A stretch of 50,312 nt of DNA from Halorubrum sp. GN11_10-6_MGM (GCF_005435165.1 NZ_SGUC01000022.1:1-50312), one strand, 5' to 3'; positions 8,761-16,596 are shown, counted from the stretch's first letter. Notes: a model not told the origin generated them from the letters alone. Program-made: numbers and translations.

Positions 8761-9807
8761 TTACGCCACGTCTTCGTACACGGCGAGCGTGTCCTCGGCC
8801 ACGTCGAGCCACTCGCGGCGCTCGTACTCCGGCGGCTCCTCGCGGTCGAGCGCCTCGATGAGCCCCTCGACGATCGACTCCGAGTCCGTCTGGACCTCGA
8901 CGAGGCAGTCGTCGGGGAGCACCTCGGCGACGCCCGAGGGCGTCGCGACGACCTGCGTCCCCGCCTCCAACGCCTCCGTGATCGTGATCCCGAACGGCTC
9001 CGCGTACGAGGGGGAGACGAACGCGTCCGCGGCGGCGTAGTAGTCGCCAAGCTCCGCCTCCGGGACGTAGCCGACGAACTCGACGCGGTCGTCGATGCCG
9101 AGCAGCTCGGCGAACCGCTTCAGCTGCTCCGTCTGGTGGCCCGACCCGCCGACGACGAGGGTCACGTCGCGGCCGCGGAGCTTCTTCGCGGCGTACAGGA
9201 GGTGAGAGATCCCCTTCTGGTCGGTGTGGCGGCCGACGAAGAACAGCATCTCGCCGTCGATGCCGAGGTCAGCGCGCACGTCCTTCCCGGAGAACGTCGG
9301 CGTCGAGAACCCGTTGTACACGACCCGCGAGTCCGCGCCGTACAGCTCTCGGATGTCGCCGCGGACGATCTCGCTGACCGCGATGTTCGTGTCGGCGGCG
9401 TTCGCGAGCCGACGCTCGGTCTCGACCTCGCGGCTCGGCGGGTCGATGTTGCGGTCGCTCGCCAGCGAGTGGAACGAGGAGATCCACGTGGCGTCGGACT
9501 CGCGGGCTGCGGCGCGGCCGGGCCCGTAGCCGAACCAGTCGTGCGTGTGGATCACGTCGTGGTCGGGCGCCAGCTCGGCGAATCGGTCGGAGAGTCGGCC
9601 CACGCGCGCGGCGACGTCGCCCTCGCCGGTCTCGACCGGTTCGAGGCCGGATACGTCGTCCGGCGCGAACTCCGCCGGCAACACCAGCGTGACGTCGACG
9701 CCGAGCTCGTCGCGGAGCCCGGTGAACAGTTCTCCCACGTGGACGTCGAGCCCGCCGGTGATGTTCGGCGGGAACCCCCACCCCAGCATGAGTACGCTCG
9801 GCGGCAT
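8761..9807 (-). CDS. Glycosyltransferase family 4 protein
   Basis: A 348-aa GT-B fold, GT4-like sugar-nucleotide glycosyltransferase. The N-terminal acceptor-side domain has the usual start (MLGWGFPPNITGGLDVHVGEL) and IHTHDWFGYG. The C-terminal donor domain has VVYNGF, LFFVGRHTDQKGI and the E-x7-E-type motif SPSYAEPFGITITEALE near residue 285. The opening resembles the starch/glycogen-synthase-like branch of GT4, so alpha-glucan or glycan synthesis is possible; the acceptor is unknown. A TATA-like element on the minus strand at about 9830-9838 supports the start. It stands alone between copy B and rpo11. Confidence 0.9.
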   Translation of the reverse strand: MPPSVLMLGWGFPPNITGGLDVHVGELFTGLRDELGVDVTLVLPAEFAPDDVSGLEPVETGEGDVAARVGRLSDRFAELAPDHDVIHTHDWFGYGPGRAAARESDATWISSFHSLASDRNIDPPSREVETERRLANAADTNIAVSEIVRGDIRELYGADSRVVYNGFSTPTFSGKDVRADLGIDGEMLFFVGRHTDQKGISHLLYAAKKLRGRDVTLVVGGSGHQTEQLKRFAELLGIDDRVEFVGYVPEAELGDYYAAADAFVSPSYAEPFGITITEALEAGTQVVATPSGVAEVLPDDCLVEVQTDSESIVEGLIEALDREEPPEYERREWLDVAEDTLAVYEDVA

Positions 9808-9920
9808 ACCCTCCCGTTTCGGGAGTCACCACTTAGGTATGCCCCTCGGAGGGCACGGAGCGGAACGGCAACGAGACGAAGCGAACGGAGCGTCGGGCGG
9901 AAAAGAACGTCCGACGGCGA

Positions 9921-10199
9921 TCAGGCCGCGCGGACCGCGTCGCGCAGCGCGTCGGTGCGCTCGGTGAGAGACCCGGCGGCGTCCGCGAGCACGTCGAGCG
10001 GGTCCCCCTCCTCGGCCTTGACGGTGAGGACGGGTTCGGTCTGGCCCCCCGACTGCTCGGGGTTCATGTCGTAGGTCGCGGCCGCGACGTCGTCCGACTC
10101 CAGCAGGGCGCCCTTCAGCACGTTCATGAACGTGTGGTCCTCGCCCGCGATCTCGATGTGGAGTTCCGTGTCGGTCTTCTCGATGACCCGCAGTTCCAT
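9921..10199 (-). CDS. rpo11: DNA-directed RNA polymerase subunit Rpo11 (RpoL)
   Basis: A 92-aa subunit L of archaeal RNA polymerase, the counterpart of eukaryotic Rpb11 and the bacterial alpha N-terminal region; it pairs with Rpo3 to start enzyme assembly. The family signature is clear: [20 protein letters not shown], then [18 protein letters not shown], and a predicted C-terminal helix. I start it at the ATG at 10199, not at the in-frame codon 24 residues upstream, because similarity starts there and a TATA-like element lies about 27-30 nt upstream on the minus strand (10226-10233). Confidence 0.96.
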   Translation of the reverse strand: MELRVIEKTDTELHIEIAGEDHTFMNVLKGALLESDDVAAATYDMNPEQSGGQTEPVLTVKAEEGDPLDVLADAAGSLTERTDALRDAVRAA

Positions 10200-10395
10200 A
10201 CCTGTGAGGTCGGGCGAGCGGCGTTTCAAGCTTTCGTCTCCCGGAGATCGCCGGATGCGGACGAGTCGCATGCGAAGGCGGCTTAGGGGAATCGCGTCAC
10301 CAGACGGTGGCCTCGATCGCGGCGGCCTGCGCCGGCGCGGCCGCTACGCGGTTGATAAACGCAAAACGAGTCGCGTCGGTCCGCGCGGCGAGGCG

Positions 10396-11043
10396 TTACT
10401 CGTCGGCGTCGACCGCCACTTCGTCGGCGTCGACGTCGACGGCGGCCTCCTCCTCGGCTGCGACCTCGCTCGGGCGCGCTTCGAGGGTCAGCTTCTGGAC
10501 CTCGACGCGGCGGAGCGGGTAGATCTCCTTGGCGTCGCCGTAGATGGCCGACGAGAGGTTCCCGTCGACGATGGCGTCGACGAACGCCTCGAAGGTGCGC
10601 TCCTCGGCGGCGGCGTGGACCTTGTCGATCATCACGCGGCGGATCGCCTTCTCCTGCGAGCGGTCCGCCTTCTTCGTCGTCAGCGCGACGGGCTGGACGC
10701 GGATGCGGTAGTCGTCCGTCGTCAGCACCGTGATCGACGCCTCGACTTTCGAGGCGCCGCGGCGGACGAGCGAGCGCAGGTAGTCGCGCGTCAGCTCGTA
10801 CTTGATGAACTCGGTGTACGCCGAGTCGCTGCCGACGTCGGTGATCTTGAACGTCAGCTTCGTGTTGTTCGCGTTGGAGTCGCCCGTCAGCTCGTCGAGC
10901 GTCGTCGTGATCGTGCGGCCGACGACCTGCTGGGGCTCCTCGGCGAGGGTCTCGCCGAGCTCCTGCCGGTCGAACTGTTCGGGCGCCAGCACGGTGTACC
11001 AGCGCTTCTGTTCTCTGCTCTTGGATACGGATCGTTCGCTCAT
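10396..11043 (-). CDS. rps3ae: 30S ribosomal protein eS1 (S3Ae)
   Basis: A 215-aa archaeal/eukaryotic-specific small-subunit protein. Conserved segments include KRWYTVLAPEQFDRQELGET, GRTITTTLDELTGD and VRRGASKVEASITVLTTDDYR. The C-terminus is an acidic haloarchaeal tail (AAEEEAAVDVDADEVAVDADE). It is the last gene of the uS15 / RecJ-like / Pcc1 / eS1 operon, and its ATG overlaps the Pcc1 stop by 4 nt, so it is probably co-transcribed and coupled. Confidence 0.97.
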   Translation of the reverse strand: MSERSVSKSREQKRWYTVLAPEQFDRQELGETLAEEPQQVVGRTITTTLDELTGDSNANNTKLTFKITDVGSDSAYTEFIKYELTRDYLRSLVRRGASKVEASITVLTTDDYRIRVQPVALTTKKADRSQEKAIRRVMIDKVHAAAEERTFEAFVDAIVDGNLSSAIYGDAKEIYPLRRVEVQKLTLEARPSEVAAEEEAAVDVDADEVAVDADE

Positions 11044-11447
11044 GTGTCGGGTTGTGTGTCGGTGTCGGTCGTCTGCGGTTCGTCTGTGGAGTCGAGTGCG
11101 TCTGTGGAGCCGAGTGCGTCTGCGGCGTCCGTGGAGCCGGGTGCGTCTTCGGCGTTCGCGGAGTCGTCCGCGGCGTCCGGGGCGGAACCGGTGCGATGCG
11201 TCCGAGCGCGCTCGACGACGCGGTCGGCGACGCGCAGGTTCACGAGGTGGTCGTCCAGCGTCGACTGGAGCCCGCCCGCGGTCGGCCGCGAAACGGTACA
11301 GGCGACCACGTCGCCGTCGACGCGCGTGCGCATCGAGTCGGTCTCGTCCGGGCCGAGCGCGGCCGCGACCGTCGCGGCGTCGGCGTGTTCGGTCCGGACC
11401 GTCGCGGTCCGGTCGGCGGCTGTCGGCGGGGAGTCGTCGCCCGCCAT
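11040..11447 (-). CDS. pcc1: KEOPS complex subunit Pcc1
   Basis: A 135-aa protein whose N-terminal 85 residues match the small Pcc1 fold (RTATVRTEHADAATVAAALGPD ... MRTRVDGDVVACTVSRPTAGGLQSTLDDHLVNLRVADRVV). Pcc1 is the dimerisation subunit of KEOPS, which makes the tRNA t6A37 modification with Kae1, Bud32 and Cgi121. The last 45 residues are a low-complexity Asp/Ser/Thr/Ala tail with imperfect DALGSTDALDSTDE-type repeats, unusual for so small a protein and probably disordered. The start at 11447 lies just after the RecJ-like gene; the stop overlaps eS1. Confidence 0.85.
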   Translation of the reverse strand: MAGDDSPPTAADRTATVRTEHADAATVAAALGPDETDSMRTRVDGDVVACTVSRPTAGGLQSTLDDHLVNLRVADRVVERARTHRTGSAPDAADDSANAEDAPGSTDAADALGSTDALDSTDEPQTTDTDTQPDT

Positions 11448-11448
11448 C

Positions 11449-12657
11449 TCAGATCGCCTCCCGGAGCGCGGCCAGCGCCGCGGTGACGTCGGTACCGTCG
11501 GCCTCGGTCGCGTCCGTTGTGACCGCGATCCCGCCGCGGTCGGGGGTCCCCCAGCCGTCGCCGCCGACCTCGCCGGCGGCGGTCCGGCAGGCGTCGCCGA
11601 GCCCGATCGAGTCGGTCGCGGCGGCCGCGAGCCGACCCGCCGTCTCGTCGACCGCGACCGCGACGGGCTCCGGCGACCGGAAGTCCCGGACGAGCCGGGC
11701 GACCGTCGGCAGGACCGCCTCCGAGGCGTCCATCCGGGCGACGACGCAGCCGTCGTACCGGCCGACCGTCGCGTCGGCGAGCGCGCGGTGGGCCGCCAGT
11801 CCGTGGCGGCGCCACGCGTCGAGCGCGGCCGTCCTGAGCGACGGGGTCGGGTCGCTCGCGAGCGCGAGCGCGACGCCGGTCCCGGGCGCCTCCCGGGCGA
11901 GCGCGCCGAGGACGTCGGCGTAGCCGCCGACCGTCTCGAACGGTCCGTCCGTCGCGTACGGGCGGAGCGCGCGCTCGACCGCCGAGGCCGCGCGCTCGCT
12001 CGCGTCGTCGCCGTCGACCGCGTCGACCGCGACCAGCGACGCGAAGCGCCGTCGGTCGTCGTCGTCGAGGTCGCCCGGCAGCGCCAGCGGGGCGAGCGCG
12101 TCGCGCGCCGCCTCGGGGTCGCCGGAGTACCGCGTCGAGACGAGCGTCGAGGCCGCGAGGGCCTCGGCCCGCGAGGGTGCGTCCGCGGTCCCGTCGTCCG
12201 CGCGGTCGCCCGAGACCGGGAGCGCGACGCCGGGGCGCCGCTCGACGCGACCAGCCCGCTCCGCGGCGTCGAGCGCGTCACTCGAGCCGTCGGCGCCGGG
12301 GATCGACCCGGCCGCGACGACGCCGGCGAGCGCGACCACGGGGTCGGGCTCGACGCCGAGCGCTCGGGCGACCGCGAAGGCCGCCGCGCTGGCCGGTCGC
12401 CCGTCGCCGTGGATCGCGTGCGGGCCGCGGTCGACGCCGACGGCCACCGCGACCCCGTCGTCGATGTCGCCGGGCACCGGGTCGGGGTCGACGCGCGCCT
12501 GGAACGGCGTGCCCGTCGCTCGGAGCGCTCGCGCGAGCAGCCCCGCGGCTGCCAGCGCGTCGCCGTCGTCGGTCGCGACGAGCCGGACGAACGGCGCGTC
12601 TGCGAGGACGCCGGCGAGCGCGTCGGGGGCGGGCGTGGCGGACGTGGCTTCGGTCAT
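11449..12657 (-). CDS. RecJ-like protein, probably catalytically degenerate
   Basis: A 402-aa protein between uS15 and Pcc1, the position where Haloferax and other haloarchaea encode a DHH/RecJ-family exonuclease-like protein. The opening FVRLVATDDGDALAAAGLLARAL matches the first DHH motif region (D-x-D-G type), and the tail TATDSIGLGDACRTAAGEVGGDGWG... resembles the DHHA1 glycine-rich GGGH region with altered residues. I cannot find the DHH triplet; the expected place reads VGVDRGPHAIHGDG. Archaeal RecJ/Cdc45-like proteins can be inactive scaffolds that bind GINS, so this could be a structural replisome factor. The family call rests partly on gene order. Confidence 0.72.
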   Translation of the reverse strand: MTEATSATPAPDALAGVLADAPFVRLVATDDGDALAAAGLLARALRATGTPFQARVDPDPVPGDIDDGVAVAVGVDRGPHAIHGDGRPASAAAFAVARALGVEPDPVVALAGVVAAGSIPGADGSSDALDAAERAGRVERRPGVALPVSGDRADDGTADAPSRAEALAASTLVSTRYSGDPEAARDALAPLALPGDLDDDDRRRFASLVAVDAVDGDDASERAASAVERALRPYATDGPFETVGGYADVLGALAREAPGTGVALALASDPTPSLRTAALDAWRRHGLAAHRALADATVGRYDGCVVARMDASEAVLPTVARLVRDFRSPEPVAVAVDETAGRLAAAATDSIGLGDACRTAAGEVGGDGWGTPDRGGIAVTTDATEADGTDVTAALAALREAI

Positions 12658-12709
12658 TGGGTGTGTGTCGGTCGAGAGTCGCCTCCTCGGCGATCGCCGC
12701 GTGAGACGC

Positions 12710-13177
12710 TTACTCCTCGAGGAGTTCGACGGCGTTCTCGTAGGTGTACGTGAACTCCTCGTCGATCTCGTCGCCGCGGTAGTAGTTCGCGAGGCGGCGG
12801 ATCTTCGACTCCGTGTTCTGGAGCGCGCGCTTGTTCTGGTGGTCCTGCCCGTTCTCCTCCATGTGCTCGCGCAGGCGGATCGCCTGCGACATGAGGTTAC
12901 GGAGGTCCTCGGGGATGTCGGCGTCGGCGTCGTGTTCCTCGAGAATCTCGGTGACCTTCTTGCCGGTCGCCAGCTTCACGTCGGGGACTGGGACGCCCTT
13001 GACGCCCTCGTCGCGCAGCTTGAGGCCGATGACGCTGGGGTCGTGGCCCTGCTCCGCCAGTTCGACGACGCGGGACTCGATGTCCTCGGCGTCGACGTCG
13101 CTCCACTCCGGGGTCTCGTCCGTCGCCGGCTTGTCCGAACCGGACGAACCGCGACGGCGCGTGTGCATTCGTGCCAT
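12710..13177 (-). CDS. rps15: 30S ribosomal protein uS15
   Basis: A 155-aa small-subunit protein of the archaeal S13/S15 type. The N-terminus is MARMHTRRRGSSGSDKP. An archaeal-specific N-terminal domain (SRVVELAEQGHDPSVIGLKLRDEGVKGVPVPDVK in outline) precedes the 16S-rRNA-binding S15 helices (EDLRNLMSQAIRLREHMEEN, HQNKRALQNTESKIRRLANYYR). It is the first gene of the operon that continues to the RecJ-like protein, Pcc1 and eS1. The upstream space (13178-13559) is shared with the divergent antiporter gene. Confidence 0.97.
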   Translation of the reverse strand: MARMHTRRRGSSGSDKPATDETPEWSDVDAEDIESRVVELAEQGHDPSVIGLKLRDEGVKGVPVPDVKLATGKKVTEILEEHDADADIPEDLRNLMSQAIRLREHMEENGQDHQNKRALQNTESKIRRLANYYRGDEIDEEFTYTYENAVELLEE

Positions 13178-13433
13178 TGTCTGTCTGGTTGGAACGGCAC
13201 AACCGCAACGTGACCGCGACTCCGCGCGGCGCGGCTACGGACCGCTCGCGGACCGAGCGATCCGACCGGACGGCCCGCGCGAGCGGGCCGCCCGACCGCG
13301 ACGCCGGAGGCGTCGGCGCACTGCTACATTCCCAAGCCGCGGGCGAAAGAGGCCCGGGCGAGTCGGATCTGCAGCTGTGCTGTTCCCGTACGATGAGTCG
13401 CCGGCGGGGTTCTTAAGCGTGTTCTTGTCGCGC

Positions 13434-13507
13434 GACGGCGTCGAGCGCGTCCGCGGAGCCGACGGCGTTGAGCGCGTCCCCGAAGCCGACCGCGTCCGGC
13501 GAAGCGG
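13434..13507. repeat. Imperfect 27-nt tandem repeat upstream of nhaC
   Basis: Two consecutive 27-nt units at 13434-13460 and 13461-13487, both of the form GACGGCGT(C/T)GAGCGCGTCC, differ at only a few positions. A third, shortened unit follows. They lie in the 382-nt space between divergent uS15 and nhaC (13178-13559). The rest of that space shows no gene I can support. A TATA-like GATTTAC at about 13517 lies about 40 nt before the nhaC ATG. Confidence 0.7.
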
Positions 13508-13559
13508 ACACACGGGGATTTACGTGGGTCGTCGGCCTGCGGAGGGGTGTGAGACTCAG

Positions 13560-15134
13560 ATGACCGACGCAGCAGACGGCGACCAGACCGCGACGGACGG
13601 CGGAGAGCCACCGGACGGCAGCGAGTTCGGCGTCGGCGAGGGAGACGGCGACGGCACCGACGGCCCGCGGATCGAGTTCCGCGGGGGGAAGTGGGCGAGC
13701 ACGGTGCCGCTCGTCTTCTTCATCGGGTGGGCGATCCTCCAGAGCGGGGTCCTCGGGATCGGCGACACCAACGGGCTCGTCGTCGGCGCGCTGATCGGGA
13801 CGACGCTCGGGATGTTCCTCGTTCGCGGCGACTGGAAGGCGTACGCCGACACCATCTTCGAGGGGATGACCCAGCGCGTGGCCGCGACCGCGATCGTCGC
13901 GTGGCTGTGGGCCGGGATGTTCGCCGAGACGCTCCAAGTCGGCGGCTTCGTCGAAGGGCTCATCTTCGCGGCCGACGCCCTGAACGTCGGCGCGTCGACG
14001 TTCCCGGCGGCCGCGTTCGTCCTCTGTGGCCTCCTCGCGACCGGCATCGGGACGGGGTACGGCGCGACCGTCGCGTTCGTCACCCTCTTTTTCCCGGCCG
14101 GCGTCCTCATCGGCGCGAACCCCGTCCTCCTGTTCGCCGCCATCCTGTCCGGAGCGGTCTTCGGCGACAACCTCGCGCCCGTCAGCGACACGACGATCGT
14201 GAGCGCGGTGACGCAGGACGCGGACATCGGCGGGGTCGTCGCCTCGCGGTTCAAGTACGCGATCGCGGCGGCGGTCCCGGCGTTCGTCGCGTACCTGATC
14301 GCCGGCTCGGTCATGTCCGGCGTGGAACTCGAAGGCGCCGTCGCGCTCCGCGAGTCCGCGAACGCGCTCGGCTTGGTCCACCTGCTCTCGATGGGGATAG
14401 TCATCCTCACGGCGGTCGCCGGCCGCCACATCGTCGAGGCGATCTCGTGGGGCCTGATCGTCGCGGTCGCGTTCAACCTCCTGTTCGGGCTGTCAAGCGC
14501 GAGCGACATCGTCGCGTTCACCGTCACCGAGGCCGGGTCGCTCTCGGGACTCCCGGTCGTCGAGGTCGGCGAGACCGCCGGCGTCGGCGGGAGCCTCTAC
14601 GCCGGCGCGGTCGGCTTCTTCCCGCTCATCGTCCTCACGCTGCTCATCGTCGCGATGGCGCAGATCATGATCCGCGGCGGCGGCTTCGAGGCGATCCAGA
14701 CGTTCCTCCTCGACCGCGTCGCGACGACCGTCCGCCGGGCTGAGCTGACGATGGTCCTCGGCACCGCGACGATCAACGGGATGATCACGATCAACACCGC
14801 GGCGGAGATCGCGATCGCCCCGTACGTCGCCCGCATCGGCGAGAAGTTCAACATCAACGGCTACCGCCGCGCGAACATCCTCGACGCCAACACCTCCGCG
14901 CTCGGCTACATCTTCCCGTGGGCGGGCGGCGTGCTGGTGGGGTACCAGGTGATGGTCGGGCCGAACGGCCTCGGCGCCGAGTACGGCTCGGCGATGGTCG
15001 TCAACCCGATCGACGTCGTGCCGTACGTGTTCCACGGCTGGTTCCTCGTGGCGATCTTCGTCTTCGCCGCGGTCACCGGCTTCGGACGGGAGTACATCCC
15101 CGACCGCGTCTCAGAGGAGGTGTCGCGCGCATGA
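13560..15134 (+). CDS. nhaC: NhaC-family Na+/H+ antiporter
   Basis: A 524-aa polytopic membrane protein. An acidic cytoplasmic N-terminus of about 50 residues precedes roughly 11-12 hydrophobic segments (for example ASTVPLVFFIGWAILQSGV and AVFGDNLAPVSDTTIVSA). The GDNLAPVSDTT stretch is the hallmark of NhaC-type antiporters and contains likely ion-binding polar residues. Such carriers exchange Na+ for H+ across the cytoplasmic membrane, consistent with life in brine. I place the start at the ATG at 13560; the open frame upstream contains the tandem repeat and looks non-coding. The stop overlaps the next gene's ATG (GCATGA). Confidence 0.92.
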   Translation: MTDAADGDQTATDGGEPPDGSEFGVGEGDGDGTDGPRIEFRGGKWASTVPLVFFIGWAILQSGVLGIGDTNGLVVGALIGTTLGMFLVRGDWKAYADTIFEGMTQRVAATAIVAWLWAGMFAETLQVGGFVEGLIFAADALNVGASTFPAAAFVLCGLLATGIGTGYGATVAFVTLFFPAGVLIGANPVLLFAAILSGAVFGDNLAPVSDTTIVSAVTQDADIGGVVASRFKYAIAAAVPAFVAYLIAGSVMSGVELEGAVALRESANALGLVHLLSMGIVILTAVAGRHIVEAISWGLIVAVAFNLLFGLSSASDIVAFTVTEAGSLSGLPVVEVGETAGVGGSLYAGAVGFFPLIVLTLLIVAMAQIMIRGGGFEAIQTFLLDRVATTVRRAELTMVLGTATINGMITINTAAEIAIAPYVARIGEKFNINGYRRANILDANTSALGYIFPWAGGVLVGYQVMVGPNGLGAEYGSAMVVNPIDVVPYVFHGWFLVAIFVFAAVTGFGREYIPDRVSEEVSRA

Positions 15135-15397
15135 GCGTCTTCGACAAGTTCCTCGCCGGCTGGTCGTTCCGCGGGTCGAGGCCGGACTACGACGCCGGCG
15201 ACGTCCTCGAAGTGATGGTGACGGGCGAGGACGACGGAGGGCACGTCGCTCGCATCGGCGACTCGACGCTCCGGATCGAGGGCGCGCCGGACGACGCGAT
15301 CAACACTCGCGTGATCGTCGACGTGGAGTCGTGGGACGACGCGACCCACAGCGGGCGGGCGACCTACCGGAAGACGGTGGGCGAGAGCGCGTTCTGA
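15131..15397 (+). CDS. Small TRAM-like protein coupled to nhaC
   Basis: An 88-aa protein whose ATG overlaps the antiporter stop by 4 nt. Residues about 22-80 (DAGDVLEVMVTGEDDGGHVARIGDSTLRIEGAPDDAINTRVIVDVESWD) have the layout of a TRAM-like small beta-barrel: glycine-bounded strands, and 'VGD/RV.V.V' spacing. Stand-alone TRAM proteins bind RNA and are numerous in Halobacteria. Here the coupling to an ion transporter could be incidental or regulatory. The family call is by pattern only, and function is unknown. Confidence 0.72.
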   Translation: MSVFDKFLAGWSFRGSRPDYDAGDVLEVMVTGEDDGGHVARIGDSTLRIEGAPDDAINTRVIVDVESWDDATHSGRATYRKTVGESAF

Positions 15398-15444
15398 TCG
15401 GCGGTCGGCGGTTCGGTCCCCGTTTTTGTCGATTCCGTCGTTCA

Positions 15445-15515
15445 TTTAGAAACAATTGCTGGCGGGTTGACGGCAAACACCTCCAAAGCTCCAGTCGGCT
15501 ACTTATAAATAGTCC
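15445..15515 (+). promoter_or_regulatory. Box-plus-TATA module in front of element copy C
   Basis: A degenerate start box, CAAACACCTCCAAAGCTCCAG-like, begins at 15474. It sits 26 nt after a TATA-like TTTAGA (15445-15450) and runs into TCGGCT-acttataaatag, a strong TATA box at 15503-15511. That second TATA is centred 26 nt before the true start box of copy C at 15532. The module thus seems to be a duplicated promoter/start region of the element. Confidence 0.65.
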
Positions 15516-15531
15516 ACTGCGGATCGACGAC

Positions 15532-15806
15532 GAACACCGCCAAAGCCCCAGCCGCGAGGACTCGATGCGCTCGCTGCGCGCCTCACTCGGTCACTCCGTT
15601 CCCTCGTTGCGGTGCTTACATCGCGCGTCTTCGTCCTCGCGGCTGCCCCTTTGAATCCCACCCCGTACCGCACGGCCCCGCACCTCACGCCTCCCCAGCC
15701 TCGTCGCTGGCGGTCTTCGCTTCGCTCGACCGCCAGCGACTCCCTCGCGCGTGCTGGCTCACGGTCGCCGATGGCGACCGCTCGCAGGCACGCGCCACCG
15801 CAGTTG
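15532..15806 (+). repeat. Dispersed multi-hairpin element, copy C, with its own promoter
   Basis: A full-length copy. The start box GAACACCGCCAAAGCCCCAG is at 15532-15551. Stem 1 pairs 15549-15561 with 15633-15645 (13 bp, perfect), and its loop carries GCGGTGCTTAC. The box CCTCACGCCTCCCCAGCCTC comes next. Stem 2 pairs 15703-15715 with 15728-15740 (13 bp). Stem 3 pairs 15762-15769 with 15773-15780 (8 bp). The 3' box CACGCGCCACCGCAGTTGG runs to about 15806. The TATA box at 15503-15511 predicts a transcript beginning at the start box. It fills most of the 511-nt space between the TRAM-like and PHP genes. Confidence 0.92.
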
Positions 15807-15908
15807 GTTTAAATAGTGTATCTCCAAATCGGGGTTCAGCCGCCGGGAATCGACCGGGAGCCGGCGCGGACCGGGGCGCTTTTTATCACCACGGCCGAAG
15901 CGACGGAC

Positions 15909-16592
15909 GTGCTATCGGTCGAGCTTCACGCGCACTCCGCGCTGTCGTACGACGGGCGCGACCCGGTCGACCTCCTCTTGGAGCAGGCGGCCGCGGTCGG
16001 GCTCGACGCGCTCGCCGTCACCGACCACGACGAGATCGACGCCAGCATCGAGGCGGCCGAGAGGGCCCCCGACTACGGCCTCGTCGGCATCGTCGGCATG
16101 GAGGTGACCTCGGCGGTCGGCCACGTCCTCGCGTTCGGCATCGAGGAGCGCGTCGAGAGCGGCCTCCCCTTCGACGAGACGCTCGACCGCATCCGCGATC
16201 AGGGCGGGATCGCGGTCGTCCCCCACCCGTTCCAGAAGTCCCGCCACGGCGTCGCCGCCCACATCACCGACGAGCAGCTCGCGAGCGCCGACGCCCTCGA
16301 AGTGTACAACTCCCGGCTGTTCACCGGGCGCTCGAACCGACAGGCCGAGAAGTTCGCCGTCCGCAACGGCCTGCCGATGACCGCCGGCAGCGACGCCCAC
16401 ATCTCCGAGATGGTCGGGCAGGCGGTGACGGAGGTGGGCGCGGACGAGCGCTCCGCGGCCGCGATCCTCGACGGCATCGCCGACGGCCGGACGAGCGTCG
16501 TCGGCAAGCGCACCCCGTGGCGCGTCTCGCTCAAGCAGTTCGGCGGCGGGGCCAAGCGCCGCGCCCTCCGCGCGCTCGACGCCCTCCGGTGA
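15909..16592 (+). CDS. PHP-domain phosphoesterase
   Basis: A 227-aa polymerase-and-histidinol-phosphatase (PHP) fold protein with metal ligands in order: VELHAHSALSYDG (H-x-H), AVTDHDEI (D-H), GMEVT, VPHPFQ, and TAGSDAHI (D-x-H). Members are phosphoesterases for small molecules or nucleic acids; 5'-3' phosphodiesterase or nucleotidase activity is possible. I choose the GTG at 15909: it directly precedes LSVELHAHS, and a TATA-like CTTTTTATC at about 15879-15886 sits 27 nt upstream. The longer ATG reading would begin at the tail of repeat copy C. Four bases separate it from the next gene. Confidence 0.88.
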   Translation: MLSVELHAHSALSYDGRDPVDLLLEQAAAVGLDALAVTDHDEIDASIEAAERAPDYGLVGIVGMEVTSAVGHVLAFGIEERVESGLPFDETLDRIRDQGGIAVVPHPFQKSRHGVAAHITDEQLASADALEVYNSRLFTGRSNRQAEKFAVRNGLPMTAGSDAHISEMVGQAVTEVGADERSAAAILDGIADGRTSVVGKRTPWRVSLKQFGGGAKRRALRALDALR

Positions 16593-16596
16593 GCGC

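Noticed and set aside
15503-15688. Small ORFs inside the hairpin elements (for example minus-strand peptides containing GFKGAAARTKTRD)
   Set aside because: They recur only because the element is repeated, change length from copy to copy, have no promoter in the right sense, and the variation preserves base pairing rather than codons.
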